Part shown: positions 1 through 8,971 of the stretch, one piece after another | Numbering within the stretch: the first letter of the stretch is position 1 | Layout: the number at the start of each line of letters is the position of its first letter | NCBI GenBank assembly: GCA_964564595.1 | Contig: CAZMCA010000050.1 | Span: 1 to 18,880, forward strand | DNA length: 18,880 nt | Direction of reading: 5' to 3' | Source of the DNA: JBEVOS01 sp964564595 | GTDB taxonomy: Bacteria > Pseudomonadota > Alphaproteobacteria > Caulobacterales > Aquidulcibacteraceae | Translations under genes and position numbers: made by a program | The notes under the pieces: model-generated | What the model saw: the letters and a program-made list of their open reading frames with translations, nothing else | What the model was told of the DNA's origin: nothing | Database searches by the model: none

Positions 1-393
1 CCGCCCGCCGCCGCGATAATCGCGCACGCCGTATTTCGCCTGATAGGTGAAGTCGGCATGGCCGGGGCGGTAGGCGTCGCGGATCTCGGCATAGTCCTTC
101 GAGCGCTGGTCCTCGTTCTCGATGAGGAGGCTGATCGGCGTGCCGGTGGTGACCGGCCCGGCCATGCGCTCGTCGGCGAACGTGCCCGACAGGATCTTCA
201 CCGTGTCGGATTCGCGCCGCTGGGTGACGAATTTCGAGGTGCCGGGCTTGCGGGCGTCGAGGAAGGGCTGGATGTCGGCCTCGGTCAGCGCAATGCCCGG
301 CGGGCAGCCGTCGACCACGCAGCCGAGCGCCGGCCCGTGGCTTTCGCCCCAGGTGGTGACGCGGAAGAGATGGCCAAATGTGTTGTGGGACAT
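1..393 (-). CDS. aroC: Chorismate synthase, N-terminal 131 residues (cut by window start)
   Basis: Catalyses the last shikimate-pathway step, 5-enolpyruvylshikimate-3-phosphate to chorismate, in the cytoplasm, using reduced FMN. Seen: an ATG at 393-391 opens a frame that starts MSHNTFGHLFRVTTWGESHG, with the family signature GESHG at residues 16-20. A second signature block, RPGHADFTYQAKYGVRDYRG, lies at residues 109-128 and ends in GGGR at the window edge. Chorismate synthases are usually about 360 residues, so roughly the first third is present; the FMN-binding C-terminal part is outside. It is divergent from pdxH with an 86-bp spacer. No strong Shine-Dalgarno is seen before the ATG. Identification is near certain from the two signatures; whether the gene is intact beyond the window cannot be seen. 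Confidence 0.97.
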   Translation of the reverse strand, partial: MSHNTFGHLFRVTTWGESHGPALGCVVDGCPPGIALTEADIQPFLDARKPGTSKFVTQRRESDTVKILSGTFADERMAGPVTTGTPISLLIENEDQRSKDYAEIRDAYRPGHADFTYQAKYGVRDYRGGGR

Positions 394-407
394 TTCGCGG
401 TTTCTAT

Positions 408-460
408 ACCGGGACGTTTACCGGGTATCTAACCGGTTTCCCCACCGGGCCATCGCCCGG
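408..460. repeat. Five CCGG cores phased at 12 bp between aroC and pdxH
   Basis: CCGG tetramers begin at 409, 421, 433, 445 and 457, always 12 bp apart. Three are in full ACCGGG hexamers (408, 420, 444), one in ACCGGT (432) and the last in CCCGGC (456). The other half of each unit is not conserved. The array fills most of the spacer between two divergent genes. It could be a cooperative operator array or the remnant of a short tandem repeat. No regulator is encoded in the window, so the ligand is unknown. Confidence 0.7.
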
Positions 461-479
461 CGCAGCGCGTGAAGAGCCT

Positions 480-1136
480 ATGAGCGACCTGATCCCGCCG
501 TCCCCCCGTTACGAAGGCCAAACGCCCCCGCCGGACGATCCGGCGTTCTTTGCGCATGCGGACTGGGTCCCGTTGTTCGAGGCGTGGTTCAAGGACGCGC
601 GCGAGAAAGAGCCGAACGATCCGAACGCCATGACGCTGGCGACGGTGGATGCGTCCGGCCTGCCGGATGCGCGCATGGTGCTCCTGAAGGACGTCGATGC
701 GCGCGGGTTCACGTTCTACTCGAACGAGCAGAGCGCCAAGGGCGTCGAGCTCGAAGCCAATTCCAAGGCCGCGCTGGTGTTTCACTGGAAGAGCATCCGC
801 CGCCAGGTGCGCGTGCGCGGGCCGGTGAGCGCCGTGAGCGCGCAGGAAGCGGATGACTATTGGGCGACCCGTGCGCGGGACGCGCAGATCGGCGCGTGGG
901 CGTCCGATCAGTCGCGCCCGATGGAAGGGCGCTTCGTGTTCGAGAAGCGCATCGCCGAGCACGCGCTTAAGTTTGGCGTTGGGAAAGTGCCGCGCCCGCC
1001 GCATTGGCGGGGCTGGCGCGTTGCGCCCACGCAGATCGAGTTCTGGCGCGATCGGCCGTTTCGTTTGCATGACCGGCTGGTATTCACGCGCGCCGATGAA
1101 GGCGCGCGCTGGGAGACGCATCGCCTCTTTCCGTAA
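480..1136 (+). CDS. pdxH: Pyridoxine/pyridoxamine 5'-phosphate oxidase
   Basis: FMN-dependent oxidase making pyridoxal 5'-phosphate (vitamin B6) from pyridoxine or pyridoxamine 5'-phosphate; cytoplasmic, normally a homodimer. Seen: 218 residues, matching the family's usual 210-220. FMN-contact blocks are RMVLLK (65-70) and FHWKSIRRQVRVRG (101-114). The RARDAQIGAWASDQS block is at 131-145, and the C-terminal domain has RGWRVAPTQIEFWRDRPFRLHDR (177-199). The protein ends HRLFP where many homologues end RLxP. The frame stays open upstream to an ATG at 378, but that start would overlap aroC and encode the 12-bp repeats. The ATG at 480, preceded by a weak purine-rich GAAGAG, gives the normal N-terminus. 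It is divergent from aroC and may share regulatory DNA with it. Confidence 0.95.
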   Translation: MSDLIPPSPRYEGQTPPPDDPAFFAHADWVPLFEAWFKDAREKEPNDPNAMTLATVDASGLPDARMVLLKDVDARGFTFYSNEQSAKGVELEANSKAALVFHWKSIRRQVRVRGPVSAVSAQEADDYWATRARDAQIGAWASDQSRPMEGRFVFEKRIAEHALKFGVGKVPRPPHWRGWRVAPTQIEFWRDRPFRLHDRLVFTRADEGARWETHRLFP

Positions 1137-1186
1137 GCGCGGGCGACTACGGTTAACGCTTTCTTCAATCCGGTTGCGGAAAGGTC

Positions 1187-1209
1187 ACCACTCTTGAGGG
1201 CGGAGTGGT
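1187..1209 (+). promoter_or_regulatory. Inverted repeat covering the ribosome site of the next small gene
   Basis: ACCACTC (1187-1193) and GAGTGGT (1203-1209) are perfect 7-bp complements around a 9-nt loop. In RNA the right arm would pair with most of the GGAG (1202-1205) that precedes the ATG at 1214. It might limit translation of the small gene or end pdxH mRNA weakly; there is no T tract. Function is inference from position alone. Confidence 0.4.
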
Positions 1210-1213
1210 TTGC

Positions 1214-1588
1214 ATGTGGACCGGCGTGCGCGGGCTTGTGGCGTCTCTGGCGGTGCTGACGTGTGAGCGCATGCTCTCGGCCGCGCCGCTGATGGCCGAA
1301 CCCGCCGTGCCCGAACCGTGCCCAACCGCGATCCTCGACCGCTGGGCGCTTGCGCCTGAACGCGCCGCGCTGGTGCTCTCGCTTTGGGGGGAGGCGGGGC
1401 ATTGCCGCGTGTCATCCGAAAGCGTCCTGGCGCCGGAGCCGATGGCGCAGCCGGTCTATCGCCCCGCGCTGCCGACGGGCGTCGCCGCGCTGCAGGCGAA
1501 ACTCACCGCTGCGGGGTATGTGTTCGATCAAAAGCCCGCGATGGCGCCGCGTATTCGCCCCGCAGCGCGCTTCCGCGCCGCCGCGTGA
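1214..1588 (+). CDS. Small exported hypothetical protein (124 aa)
   Basis: I do not recognise a family. The protein begins MWTGVRGLVASLAVLTC, one basic residue then a hydrophobic stretch, followed by Ala/Pro-rich sequence (MAEPAVPEPCP). This resembles a signal peptide with cleavage near residues 26-29. A short conserved-looking middle (ILDRWALAPERAALVLSLWG) includes the only long helix-like segment. The C-terminus is Ala/Arg/Pro-rich. Codon third positions are strongly GC-rich like the neighbours, which supports a real gene. The ATG at 1214 is chosen because GGAG (1202-1205) sits 8 nt upstream; a GTG at 1205 in the same frame is the alternative. It lies alone between pdxH and the acyl-CoA ligase, same strand, 77 bp after pdxH. 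Confidence 0.6.
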   Translation: MWTGVRGLVASLAVLTCERMLSAAPLMAEPAVPEPCPTAILDRWALAPERAALVLSLWGEAGHCRVSSESVLAPEPMAQPVYRPALPTGVAALQAKLTAAGYVFDQKPAMAPRIRPAARFRAAA

Positions 1589-1675
1589 CGTTGCCGGGCT
1601 AGCGCCGGTCTCGTACAACCAAGAGCGAACGAAGCCGCCCGTAAGAGCGGCCGAACGCGATTGGGAGACGGGTAA

Positions 1676-3331
<1,656 letters not shown>

Positions 3332-3337
3332 GTCCCG

Positions 3338-3739
3338 GTGCCGGATGCGCCAACGCGGCGGCTCGCCACCGTCGCGCTTGTCGTGCGCGATTACGATGAA
3401 GCGATTGCGTATTACACCGAGAAGTTCGGCTTCACGGTGACGGCGGACGTCGATCAGGGCGGGGGCAAACGCTGGGTGACGGTGTCGCCGGGCGAGGGCG
3501 CGCAGATCTTGCTCGCGAAGGCGGTGGGCGATGAGCAAACGTCGCGCATCGGCAATCAGACGGGCGGGCGCGTCGGATTCTTTCTGCAAACGTCGGATTT
3601 TGAGACGGATCACGCGCGGCTGACAGCGAATGGTGTGAAAACGGTGCGGGGCCCCGTCGATCAGCCTTATGGGCGCGTTGCGGTGCTGGAAGATATTTAC
3701 GGCAATTGGTGGGACCTGATCGGGCCCGCGCCGAAATAG
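3338..3739 (+). CDS. VOC-superfamily (glyoxalase/dioxygenase-like) protein
   Basis: A 133-residue single-domain vicinal-oxygen-chelate protein. Seen: the N-terminal strand-helix RRLATVALVVRDYDEAIAYY, then EKFGFTV, and the C-terminal strand VAVLEDIYGNWWDLIG, the classic 'xDPxGNxWxL' end of these proteins. Members bind a divalent metal in dimers and include glyoxalase I, fosfomycin-resistance proteins and many of unknown role. The usual N-terminal metal-binding His is not evident (TVALVVRD), so catalytic activity is uncertain. It starts with GTG at 3338; GGAG at 3325-3328 overlaps the end of the acyl-CoA ligase, suggesting translational coupling. It is convergent with the metallo-hydrolase, with 4 bp between stops, leaving no room for a terminator. 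Confidence 0.88.
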   Translation: MPDAPTRRLATVALVVRDYDEAIAYYTEKFGFTVTADVDQGGGKRWVTVSPGEGAQILLAKAVGDEQTSRIGNQTGGRVGFFLQTSDFETDHARLTANGVKTVRGPVDQPYGRVAVLEDIYGNWWDLIGPAPK

Positions 3740-3743
3740 CGGC

Positions 3744-4643
3744 TCACGCGAACCGGTAGGCGCTGTCCATCGCGGGTTCGCCGTCGGTCTTGAGCACGCC
3801 TGCTTTTACGAGGCGGATCATGTGCGCGAACACGGAGTGCATCGCGGCCGGATGCAGGCGCTGATCGACGTCGGCGTACATGATTGGGATCATGTCTTTG
3901 ATTGTTGTGCGCCCGGCGCGCAGCTGCGCGAGGATTTGTTCTTCGCGCGCGAGGCGGTGGGCTTTGTACGCGTCGATGAACTCGGTGACTTCGCGGATCG
4001 GCGGGCCGTGCGTGGGCCAGATCACGTTGAAATTGCGCGCGCGAACTTTTTCGAGGCTGGCGAAATAGTCGGCCATGTCTCCATCCGGCGGCGTGATCAC
4101 GGTGGTCGACCAGCCCATGATGTGATCGCCGGAGAAGAACGCGTTCTCCTCTTTGAACGCGAAGCAGCAATGGTTCGATGTGTGGCCAGGCGTGAACATG
4201 GCTTCCAGCGTCCAGCCGGGGCCGCGCAGCACTTCGCCGTCGCTTAGGCCGACGTCCGGTTTGAACTCATCGTCGTGATCGTCATCGAGGCGCACCGCGA
4301 TGCGGGCGGATTTGGTCGGCGCGGCGTTGGCGTAGATCGTCGCGCCTGTTGCTTCCGCGAGCGGGCGCGCGGCGGGGCAGTGATCCATGTGCTTATGGGT
4401 GACGAGGATGTGCGTGACGCGCTCACCCTTCACGGCGGCGAGCAGCGCATCGATATGCGCTTTGTCATCCGGGCCGGGATCGATGATCGCGACTTCGCCT
4501 TTGCCGACGATGTAAACGCCGGTGCCGAGATAGGTGAATGGGCCTGGATTGTTCGCGGTCACGCGCCGGATGCGCGGGCTGACTTGCACGGACTGGCCAT
4601 AGGCCGGGTCCAGCTCACGGACGAACGGAATTTTCACCGCCAT
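3744..4643 (-). CDS. Metallo-beta-lactamase-fold hydrolase, LACTB2-like
   Basis: A zinc-dependent hydrolase of the MBL superfamily; substrate unknown. Seen in 299 residues: strand VAIIDPGPDD (51-60), metal motif THKHMDH (82-88: H83, H85, D87, H88), third His in FTPGHTSNH (H154), bridging Asp in FSGDHIMGWST (D173), and the last His in WPTHGPP (H212). All expected ligands are present, so it should be active. A C-terminal helical part (AHRLAREEQILAQLRAG and after) matches the winged-helix tail of LACTB2-type members, some of which are endoribonucleases and others thioester or lactone hydrolases. The ATG follows the upstream gene's TAG with no gap, so the two are almost certainly translated as one operon. 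No signal peptide is seen, so it is likely cytoplasmic. Confidence 0.92.
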   Translation of the reverse strand: MAVKIPFVRELDPAYGQSVQVSPRIRRVTANNPGPFTYLGTGVYIVGKGEVAIIDPGPDDKAHIDALLAAVKGERVTHILVTHKHMDHCPAARPLAEATGATIYANAAPTKSARIAVRLDDDHDDEFKPDVGLSDGEVLRGPGWTLEAMFTPGHTSNHCCFAFKEENAFFSGDHIMGWSTTVITPPDGDMADYFASLEKVRARNFNVIWPTHGPPIREVTEFIDAYKAHRLAREEQILAQLRAGRTTIKDMIPIMYADVDQRLHPAAMHSVFAHMIRLVKAGVLKTDGEPAMDSAYRFA

Positions 4644-5645
4644 CTAGCGCCTCTCGATCAACTCCCGGAACGCGCGCGCGATCATGCGCACCGCCATGAG
4701 CTTCGGCGGGATGGGTAGCGCGATTGGCGGGCCCATGTCCGTCTTGTTCGCGTCCACGATGTAGAGGCGGCCATCCGCGCGATCGCGCAGAATGTCGAGG
4801 CCGCCGAAATCCAGATGCATGCGCGCGCAGAAATCGGAAATGCGCGCGAGCTCTTCGGGGGAGAAGCACTCTTCGGTGCGCTTCATCTCCACTTCGCTGT
4901 TGGCGTTCGCGAAGCGCTCGCCGATGGCCCGGCGTTTCATGAAGACGCAGACTGGGCGCCCGCCGACGGTGGGCGAGCGGTAGTCCTCCACGAGATCAGA
5001 TTTGGCTGCGGTGTTGTCGATCACGCGCTGATAGACGCGGCCAGGCAGTGGCTCGGTGGGGCATTGCACGATGCGCCCGTCATGGGCGCCGTTGAGTTCG
5101 CACTTTTCGACGGCTGGGCCGGTGTGCGTGCGCGGGTCGAGCGCGAGCGGGTAGCCGAACGCGGCTTCGAACGCCGCCGCCACTTTGCTCTTGGAAACGT
5201 CCCGGCAGCCGAAATTCACATAGGCCGCGTGCTGGCCCGCGAGCGGCGGGGGCGTGTCGCCGAACGTCGCGTCTTCGAAGTGCATCAGCACGTCGGCTTG
5301 CTGTGGGTCTTGTACGATGCGCCCGCCGGCGAGCTTCACCACGGGCCAGATCATGTACCAAGGGCGCGCGCGGTCTGGCGCGAAATAGATGCGGAACGGC
5401 GCCCCCTCGATCGGCCGCGCCACCATCACCCGGAAGAAGAACGCGAACCACATGCGCACGGAAAGGATGTTCGAAAGCGAGTAGGGCGCGCGCCAGCCGG
5501 TCTTCTTGATGAGCACGCCCTGCGGGCCGAACTCGAAATCCGAAAACCAATTGCGCCCCTTGGGCGCGGGCAGGCCGCGGCGGTCGTCGAAGCCGACATG
5601 CGGAATAGCGGACTCTGTGCGGGCGGCGATCGCTGGGTCCTGCAC
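4644..5645 (-). CDS. ATP-grasp-like protein of unknown function (333 aa)
   Basis: I do not recognise a named gene. The C-terminal half has an ATP-grasp look: EKCELNGAHDGRIV with a candidate nucleotide-binding lysine (about residue 181), then VYQRVID, the metal/nucleotide-binding pair DFGGLDILRDRADGRLYIVD (279-298), and ANKTDMGPP. ATP-grasp enzymes ligate a carboxylate to an amine or thiol via acyl-phosphate. The N-terminal half (LIKKTGWRAPYSLSNI, RPWYMIWPVVKLAGG) has no motif I can name. Start: the frame opens with TTG at 5651, but AGGAG (5652-5656) touches it. The GTG at 5645, 6 nt from AGGAG, is the better start. It is the first gene of an operon with the MBL hydrolase. The fold is a moderate inference; the substrate is unknown. 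Confidence 0.85.
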   Translation of the reverse strand: MQDPAIAARTESAIPHVGFDDRRGLPAPKGRNWFSDFEFGPQGVLIKKTGWRAPYSLSNILSVRMWFAFFFRVMVARPIEGAPFRIYFAPDRARPWYMIWPVVKLAGGRIVQDPQQADVLMHFEDATFGDTPPPLAGQHAAYVNFGCRDVSKSKVAAAFEAAFGYPLALDPRTHTGPAVEKCELNGAHDGRIVQCPTEPLPGRVYQRVIDNTAAKSDLVEDYRSPTVGGRPVCVFMKRRAIGERFANANSEVEMKRTEECFSPEELARISDFCARMHLDFGGLDILRDRADGRLYIVDANKTDMGPPIALPIPPKLMAVRMIARAFRELIERR

Positions 5646-5804
5646 GCTCAACTCCTGGCCCCCGCTTCAATACGGCGGAGGTCTCTCGCCGTTACGGCCC
5701 TAGCCCTACGTCCCGGCCCAACGTCCTGAAGGACGCCCGGGCGCCTTTACCGTGCGCCGCAGGCGCAGTCCACGCCGCGGCCCAGCATTTGCTAATCCCG
5801 GCGC

Positions 5805-5975
5805 ATGATCGCGATCCGCTCGTTCGCCCTGTTCACGCTGGAGCGCATTCGCTGCGCGCTCCTGGCGCTGGCGACGATCGTGCTCCTGAAATTGGCCGCG
5901 ATAACCTTCCTCGCGCCGCTGGCGAATCTCGGGCTGGTCGAGCCCGGCCCCTCCCAAGCCGCCACGCAACGATAA
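5805..5975 (+). CDS. Putative 56-residue single-pass membrane peptide
   Basis: ATG at 5805 to TAA at 5973-5975. The peptide begins MIAIRSFALFTLERIRCALL, continues with one long hydrophobic segment (about residues 17-42, rich in Ala, Leu, Ile), and ends polar (EPGPSQAATQR). Codon third positions are strongly GC-rich, as in neighbouring genes. No clear Shine-Dalgarno precedes the ATG (TAATCCCGGCGC), which lowers confidence. It fits exactly between flanking genes, ending 3 bp before the convergent DUF442 gene's stop. A non-coding spacer is the alternative: chance frames are common at this GC content. Confidence 0.45.
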   Translation: MIAIRSFALFTLERIRCALLALATIVLLKLAAITFLAPLANLGLVEPGPSQAATQR

Positions 5976-5978
5976 ACC

Positions 5979-6407
5979 TTACCGCTTGAGTGCGCTCAGC
6001 GCCGGACGATGCGCGGCAAGATCGTAGCCAGCTTCACCCGCGAGCCGGATCACCTCATCCGGAGACAGCCTGCCCGAACGGACCGATGCGAACGCCCATG
6101 CCGTGATCGAGCGCGTGCCTGAGCGGCAGAACGCCAGAACAGGCCCGTTCGATTCGGCGAGCCACGCCTCTGTGCCGTCCACCACGCTCGGCGGGAGGGG
6201 CCCGACGAAGGGCAATGCCGTATATGTGAGGCCCGCTGCTTTGGCGGCCGCTTCCATCTCCGCACTCGCCGGTAAATCGGGCGCTTCACCGTCCGGCCGG
6301 TTGTTTACGATGCGCGTAAAGCCTTGTTTCGCTGCCTCTGCGATGTCCGCGAGGCTGAGATGGGCGGCGACGGCGAAGTCAGGCGTGACGCGCTTGAAGG
6401 TGCTCAT
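5979..6407 (-). CDS. DUF442 / TIGR01244-type phosphatase or sulfurtransferase-like protein
   Basis: A 142-residue cytoplasmic protein with a dual-specificity-phosphatase-like fold. Seen: NNRPDGE at 35-41, the family's N-terminal signature, and the active-site loop CRSGTRS (C94 to R99-S100). The C-x4-R spacing equals the rhodanese loop and is typical of this family, elsewhere called Blh-like when fused to a metallo-hydrolase. The family is linked to sulfide or persulfide handling; here it stands alone, although an unfused MBL protein lies about 1.3 kb away. The frame is open much further upstream, but that stretch is antisense to the oppB gene; the ATG at 6407 gives the correct family N-terminus (MSTFKRVTPDFAVA). 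It is divergent from oppB over a 78-bp spacer. Confidence 0.88.
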   Translation of the reverse strand: MSTFKRVTPDFAVAAHLSLADIAEAAKQGFTRIVNNRPDGEAPDLPASAEMEAAAKAAGLTYTALPFVGPLPPSVVDGTEAWLAESNGPVLAFCRSGTRSITAWAFASVRSGRLSPDEVIRLAGEAGYDLAAHRPALSALKR

Positions 6408-6485
6408 GGGCCGCGAAGTTGACACGAACCGGACGAGACGCAAGGTGTCGCATTCGTAACGCGGGCGGTCCGCGAGGAAGGCTGA

Positions 6486-7415
6486 ATGCTCGTCCAGGTC
6501 GTCCGCCGTCTGATCGTCGCGGTTCCGACGCTGCTGGCGATCATCACGGCGGCGTTCTTCCTGATGCACTCGGCCGAAGGCGGCCCGTTCGATCGGGAGC
6601 GGCAATTGCCGCCGGAGATCGAGCGGCGGCTGCTGGCCGAATACAAGCTCGACCTGCCGGTTGAGCAGCAGCTCGGATACTACCTCCTCGATCTGGCCCA
6701 GGGCGATCTCGGCCCGTCGATGACGTACAAGGACAAGGACGTCTTCCAGATCATCTCGGAGGGCTTCCCGACGAGCTTCGTGCTTGGCGTCTCGGCGATC
6801 ACGCTCGCGGTGCTGCTGGGCGGATTGCTTGGGGTGCTGGCCGCGCTCCGGCAAAACAAGCCGCAGGATTACGCGGTCATGGCGCTCGCGATGGTGGGGG
6901 TCTGCCTGCCGCCGCTGGTGATGGGGCCGATCTTCAAGCTGGTGTTTGGGGAGACGCTCAATCTGCTGCCGAGCGTTGGCTTGGCGCGCGATCAGTTCTC
7001 CATTCCGCACCTCCTGTTGCCGGTGCTGACGCTGGCGCTGCCGCAGATCGCGATCGTCTCACGGCTGATGCGCGCCTCTACGATCGAGGCGATGCGCTCG
7101 AACGCGATCCGCACCGCGCGCGCCAAAGGCCTGCCGGAACATGAGATCATCTGGCGCCATGCGCTGCCGGTCGCAGCGCTGCCGGTGGTCAGTTATCTGG
7201 GGCCGGCGCTGGCGGGCGTGCTCGCGGGGTCGTTCGTGATCGAAACGGTGTTTGGGCTGCCTGGCATCGGGCGCCAGTTCATAATCGGCGCGCTCGCGCG
7301 CGACTACACGCTCGTAATGGGCGTGGTGATCCTCTATTCGGCACTGATCATCTTCATGAACATGCTGGTCGACGTGCTCTACGGCGTTCTCGATCCCCGG
7401 GCGCGCACGGCATGA
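6486..7415 (+). CDS. oppB: Peptide ABC transporter permease, OppB/DppB type
   Basis: Inner-membrane permease of a peptide-type ABC importer. Seen in 309 residues: first membrane segment VVRRLIVAVPTLLAIITAAFF, then the family's GPFDRERQLPPEI periplasmic block and about five more hydrophobic segments. The EAA loop that contacts the ATPase is RAKGLPEHEIIWRHALPVA, and the C-terminus ends in the typical DVLYGVLDPR. Length matches OppB/DppB (about 306-340). AGGAAGG (6473-6479) sits 6 nt before the ATG. The stop overlaps the oppC start by 4 bp (ATGA), so the two are translationally coupled. Substrate could be oligopeptide, dipeptide or another small ligand; 'opp' is used by family resemblance. Confidence 0.93.
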   Translation: MLVQVVRRLIVAVPTLLAIITAAFFLMHSAEGGPFDRERQLPPEIERRLLAEYKLDLPVEQQLGYYLLDLAQGDLGPSMTYKDKDVFQIISEGFPTSFVLGVSAITLAVLLGGLLGVLAALRQNKPQDYAVMALAMVGVCLPPLVMGPIFKLVFGETLNLLPSVGLARDQFSIPHLLLPVLTLALPQIAIVSRLMRASTIEAMRSNAIRTARAKGLPEHEIIWRHALPVAALPVVSYLGPALAGVLAGSFVIETVFGLPGIGRQFIIGALARDYTLVMGVVILYSALIIFMNMLVDVLYGVLDPRARTA

Positions 7416-8338
7416 CGGACACCATTCTCCCTGACGCCGGGCCGAAGGACGCCGAGCCCGCGCCGACGCCCGCAAAGGGCCGCTCGCTGTGGGACGACGC
7501 GCGCCGGCGCCTGAAGCGCAATCCGGCCGCGATGATCAGCCTCTACATCGTGGGCGTGCTGGTGTTTCTAGCGGCGTTCGGCCCGATGCTGTGGGTGCAT
7601 CCGGTCGATGAGATTTTCCGTGAGCAAGTGGGCATCGCGCCCACGACGACGGACATGCACTGGCTCGGCACCGATACTGAGGGCCGCGATCTGATGGCGC
7701 GCATTCTGTTCGGGCTGCGAATCTCGTTGCTCGTCGGCGTCGCGGCGACGGCGGTTGCGCTGACGATCGGTGTCGTTTGGGGTGCGGTGGCAGGCTTTTT
7801 CGGCGGCGTGGTCGATACGGTGATGATGCGCATCGTCGACGTGCTCTACGCGATTCCGTTCATCTTCTTCGTGATCGTGCTGATGACGGTCGTGCGCACC
7901 GAAGATCCGATCTCGAACCTGCTGCTGATCTTCATGGCGATCGGCGCTGTCGAGTGGCTGACGATGGCGCGCATCGTGCGCGGGCAAACCATCGCGCTTC
8001 GGCGGCGTGAGTTCGTGGAAGCTGCGCGCGCATCGGGCGCCGGGCCGTTCGCGATCGTGTTCCGGCATATCGTGCCCAATGTGCTTGGGCCGGTGCTGGT
8101 GTTCGCCTCGCTCAATATTCCGGTGATCATCCTGGCCGAGAGCTTCCTCTCGTTCCTCGGGCTCGGCGTGCAGGAGCCGCTCACCTCGCTCGGCTCGCTG
8201 ATCTCCGATGGCGCCGCCAACATGGTCGACGCGCCGTGGCTCCTCATCGCGCCGGCGGTGACGATGCTGGTGACGCTGATGGCGCTCAACTTCCTGGGCG
8301 ATGGCCTGCGGGACGCGCTCGACCCGAAGGACCGGTAG
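7412..8338 (+). CDS. oppC: Peptide ABC transporter permease, OppC/DppC type
   Basis: Second permease, pairing with OppB in the membrane. Seen in 308 residues: a polar N-terminus (DAGPKDAEPAPTPAKGRSLW) then RRRLKRNPAAMISLYIVGVL, the N-terminal OppC signature and first membrane segment. The HWLGTDTEGRDLMARILFGLRISL block is characteristic of OppC/DppC. The EAA loop is EAARASGAGPFAIVFRHIVP, and the protein ends ALNFLGDGLRDALDPK. All parts of a full-length permease are present. No ATPase gene follows: 6 bp after the stop is the stop of an opposite-strand gene. The ATP-binding subunits must be encoded elsewhere. Confidence 0.94.
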   Translation: MTDTILPDAGPKDAEPAPTPAKGRSLWDDARRRLKRNPAAMISLYIVGVLVFLAAFGPMLWVHPVDEIFREQVGIAPTTTDMHWLGTDTEGRDLMARILFGLRISLLVGVAATAVALTIGVVWGAVAGFFGGVVDTVMMRIVDVLYAIPFIFFVIVLMTVVRTEDPISNLLLIFMAIGAVEWLTMARIVRGQTIALRRREFVEAARASGAGPFAIVFRHIVPNVLGPVLVFASLNIPVIILAESFLSFLGLGVQEPLTSLGSLISDGAANMVDAPWLLIAPAVTMLVTLMALNFLGDGLRDALDPKDR

Positions 8339-8344
8339 CGCGCT

Positions 8345-8917
8345 CTATTCTTGGCGGCGCACACGGAGCGCTTCGCCGCCGCGCTGCGGGACGAGCACGA
8401 AGCTGCCGAGCGCCGCGCGCCGGATCGTGACCGCATCACCGTTGCGCACGCGTGAGCGGCGCGCCTCGATCTGCGTCCAGACCTGGCCGTTGGTCATCAC
8501 GAATGTGTTGCGACCGCTGCCGTTGTCGATGACGCGCTGAACGCTGAATTCTTGTTCGTCGGGGCGAATTTCTTGGGGCGCGGCGCCGGAAGATTGCTGC
8601 GCGCTGGTTTGGGGCGCGTCGCGCCCGCCGAAGGGCAGGAGGCGCGAAAGGCTTGGCAGCGAGAAACCGAAGGAATCGCGCTCGACTTCGGCGACGCTCG
8701 CGCGGTCGATCACGGTGACTTCGCCGGTTTGCTGGGCGGTGCGCAGGCGGCCGACAGCGGCGTCGTAACAGGCGAGGCGCTGCGCGTCGTCGGTGGTTTC
8801 GGCGCAGCGATAGACTTGGGCGACGGCGTCCGGCGTCGGCGTGGCAGGGGCTGGCGCCTGGGCGGCCGCCGCGGTGGCGAAGAGGGTGAAACTGGCGGCC
8901 AACAAAATTGTGCGCAC
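8345..8917 (-). CDS. Periplasmic hypothetical protein with Cys-x11-CYD motif
   Basis: 190 residues beginning with a clear signal peptide (MRTILLAASFTLFATAAAAQ, cleavage near 18-20). Next comes YRCAETTDDAQRLACYDAAV (36-55), with C38 and C50. This C...RLxCYD pattern is common at the start of small exported proteobacterial proteins and may form a disulfide. A Ser/Pro/Gln-rich linker follows, then a small beta-rich C-terminal domain (FVMTNGQVWTQIEARR, VTIRRAALGSFVLV) that looks like an SH3/OB-type barrel. I cannot name a function. The GTG start at 8917 has GGGAG (8925-8929) 7 nt upstream. It lies on the strand opposite to and between oppC and oppA, breaking the expected operon. Confidence 0.85.
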   Translation of the reverse strand: MRTILLAASFTLFATAAAAQAPAPATPTPDAVAQVYRCAETTDDAQRLACYDAAVGRLRTAQQTGEVTVIDRASVAEVERDSFGFSLPSLSRLLPFGGRDAPQTSAQQSSGAAPQEIRPDEQEFSVQRVIDNGSGRNTFVMTNGQVWTQIEARRSRVRNGDAVTIRRAALGSFVLVPQRGGEALRVRRQE

Positions 8918-8971
8918 GAAGGGGCTCCCAAGCAGGATGGACGCAACTTAAACTTGGGCCGACCTATGTCA

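Noticed and set aside
6419..6447. Perfect TTGACA (6419-6424) upstream of oppB
   Set aside because: No acceptable -10 box lies 16-18 bp downstream (AAGGTG region), so a promoter cannot be supported from sequence alone.
6408..7010. Upstream extension of the DUF442 frame
   Set aside because: The extra 200 residues are antisense to oppB and are Gln/Arg/His-rich. The DUF442 family starts at the ATG at 6407.
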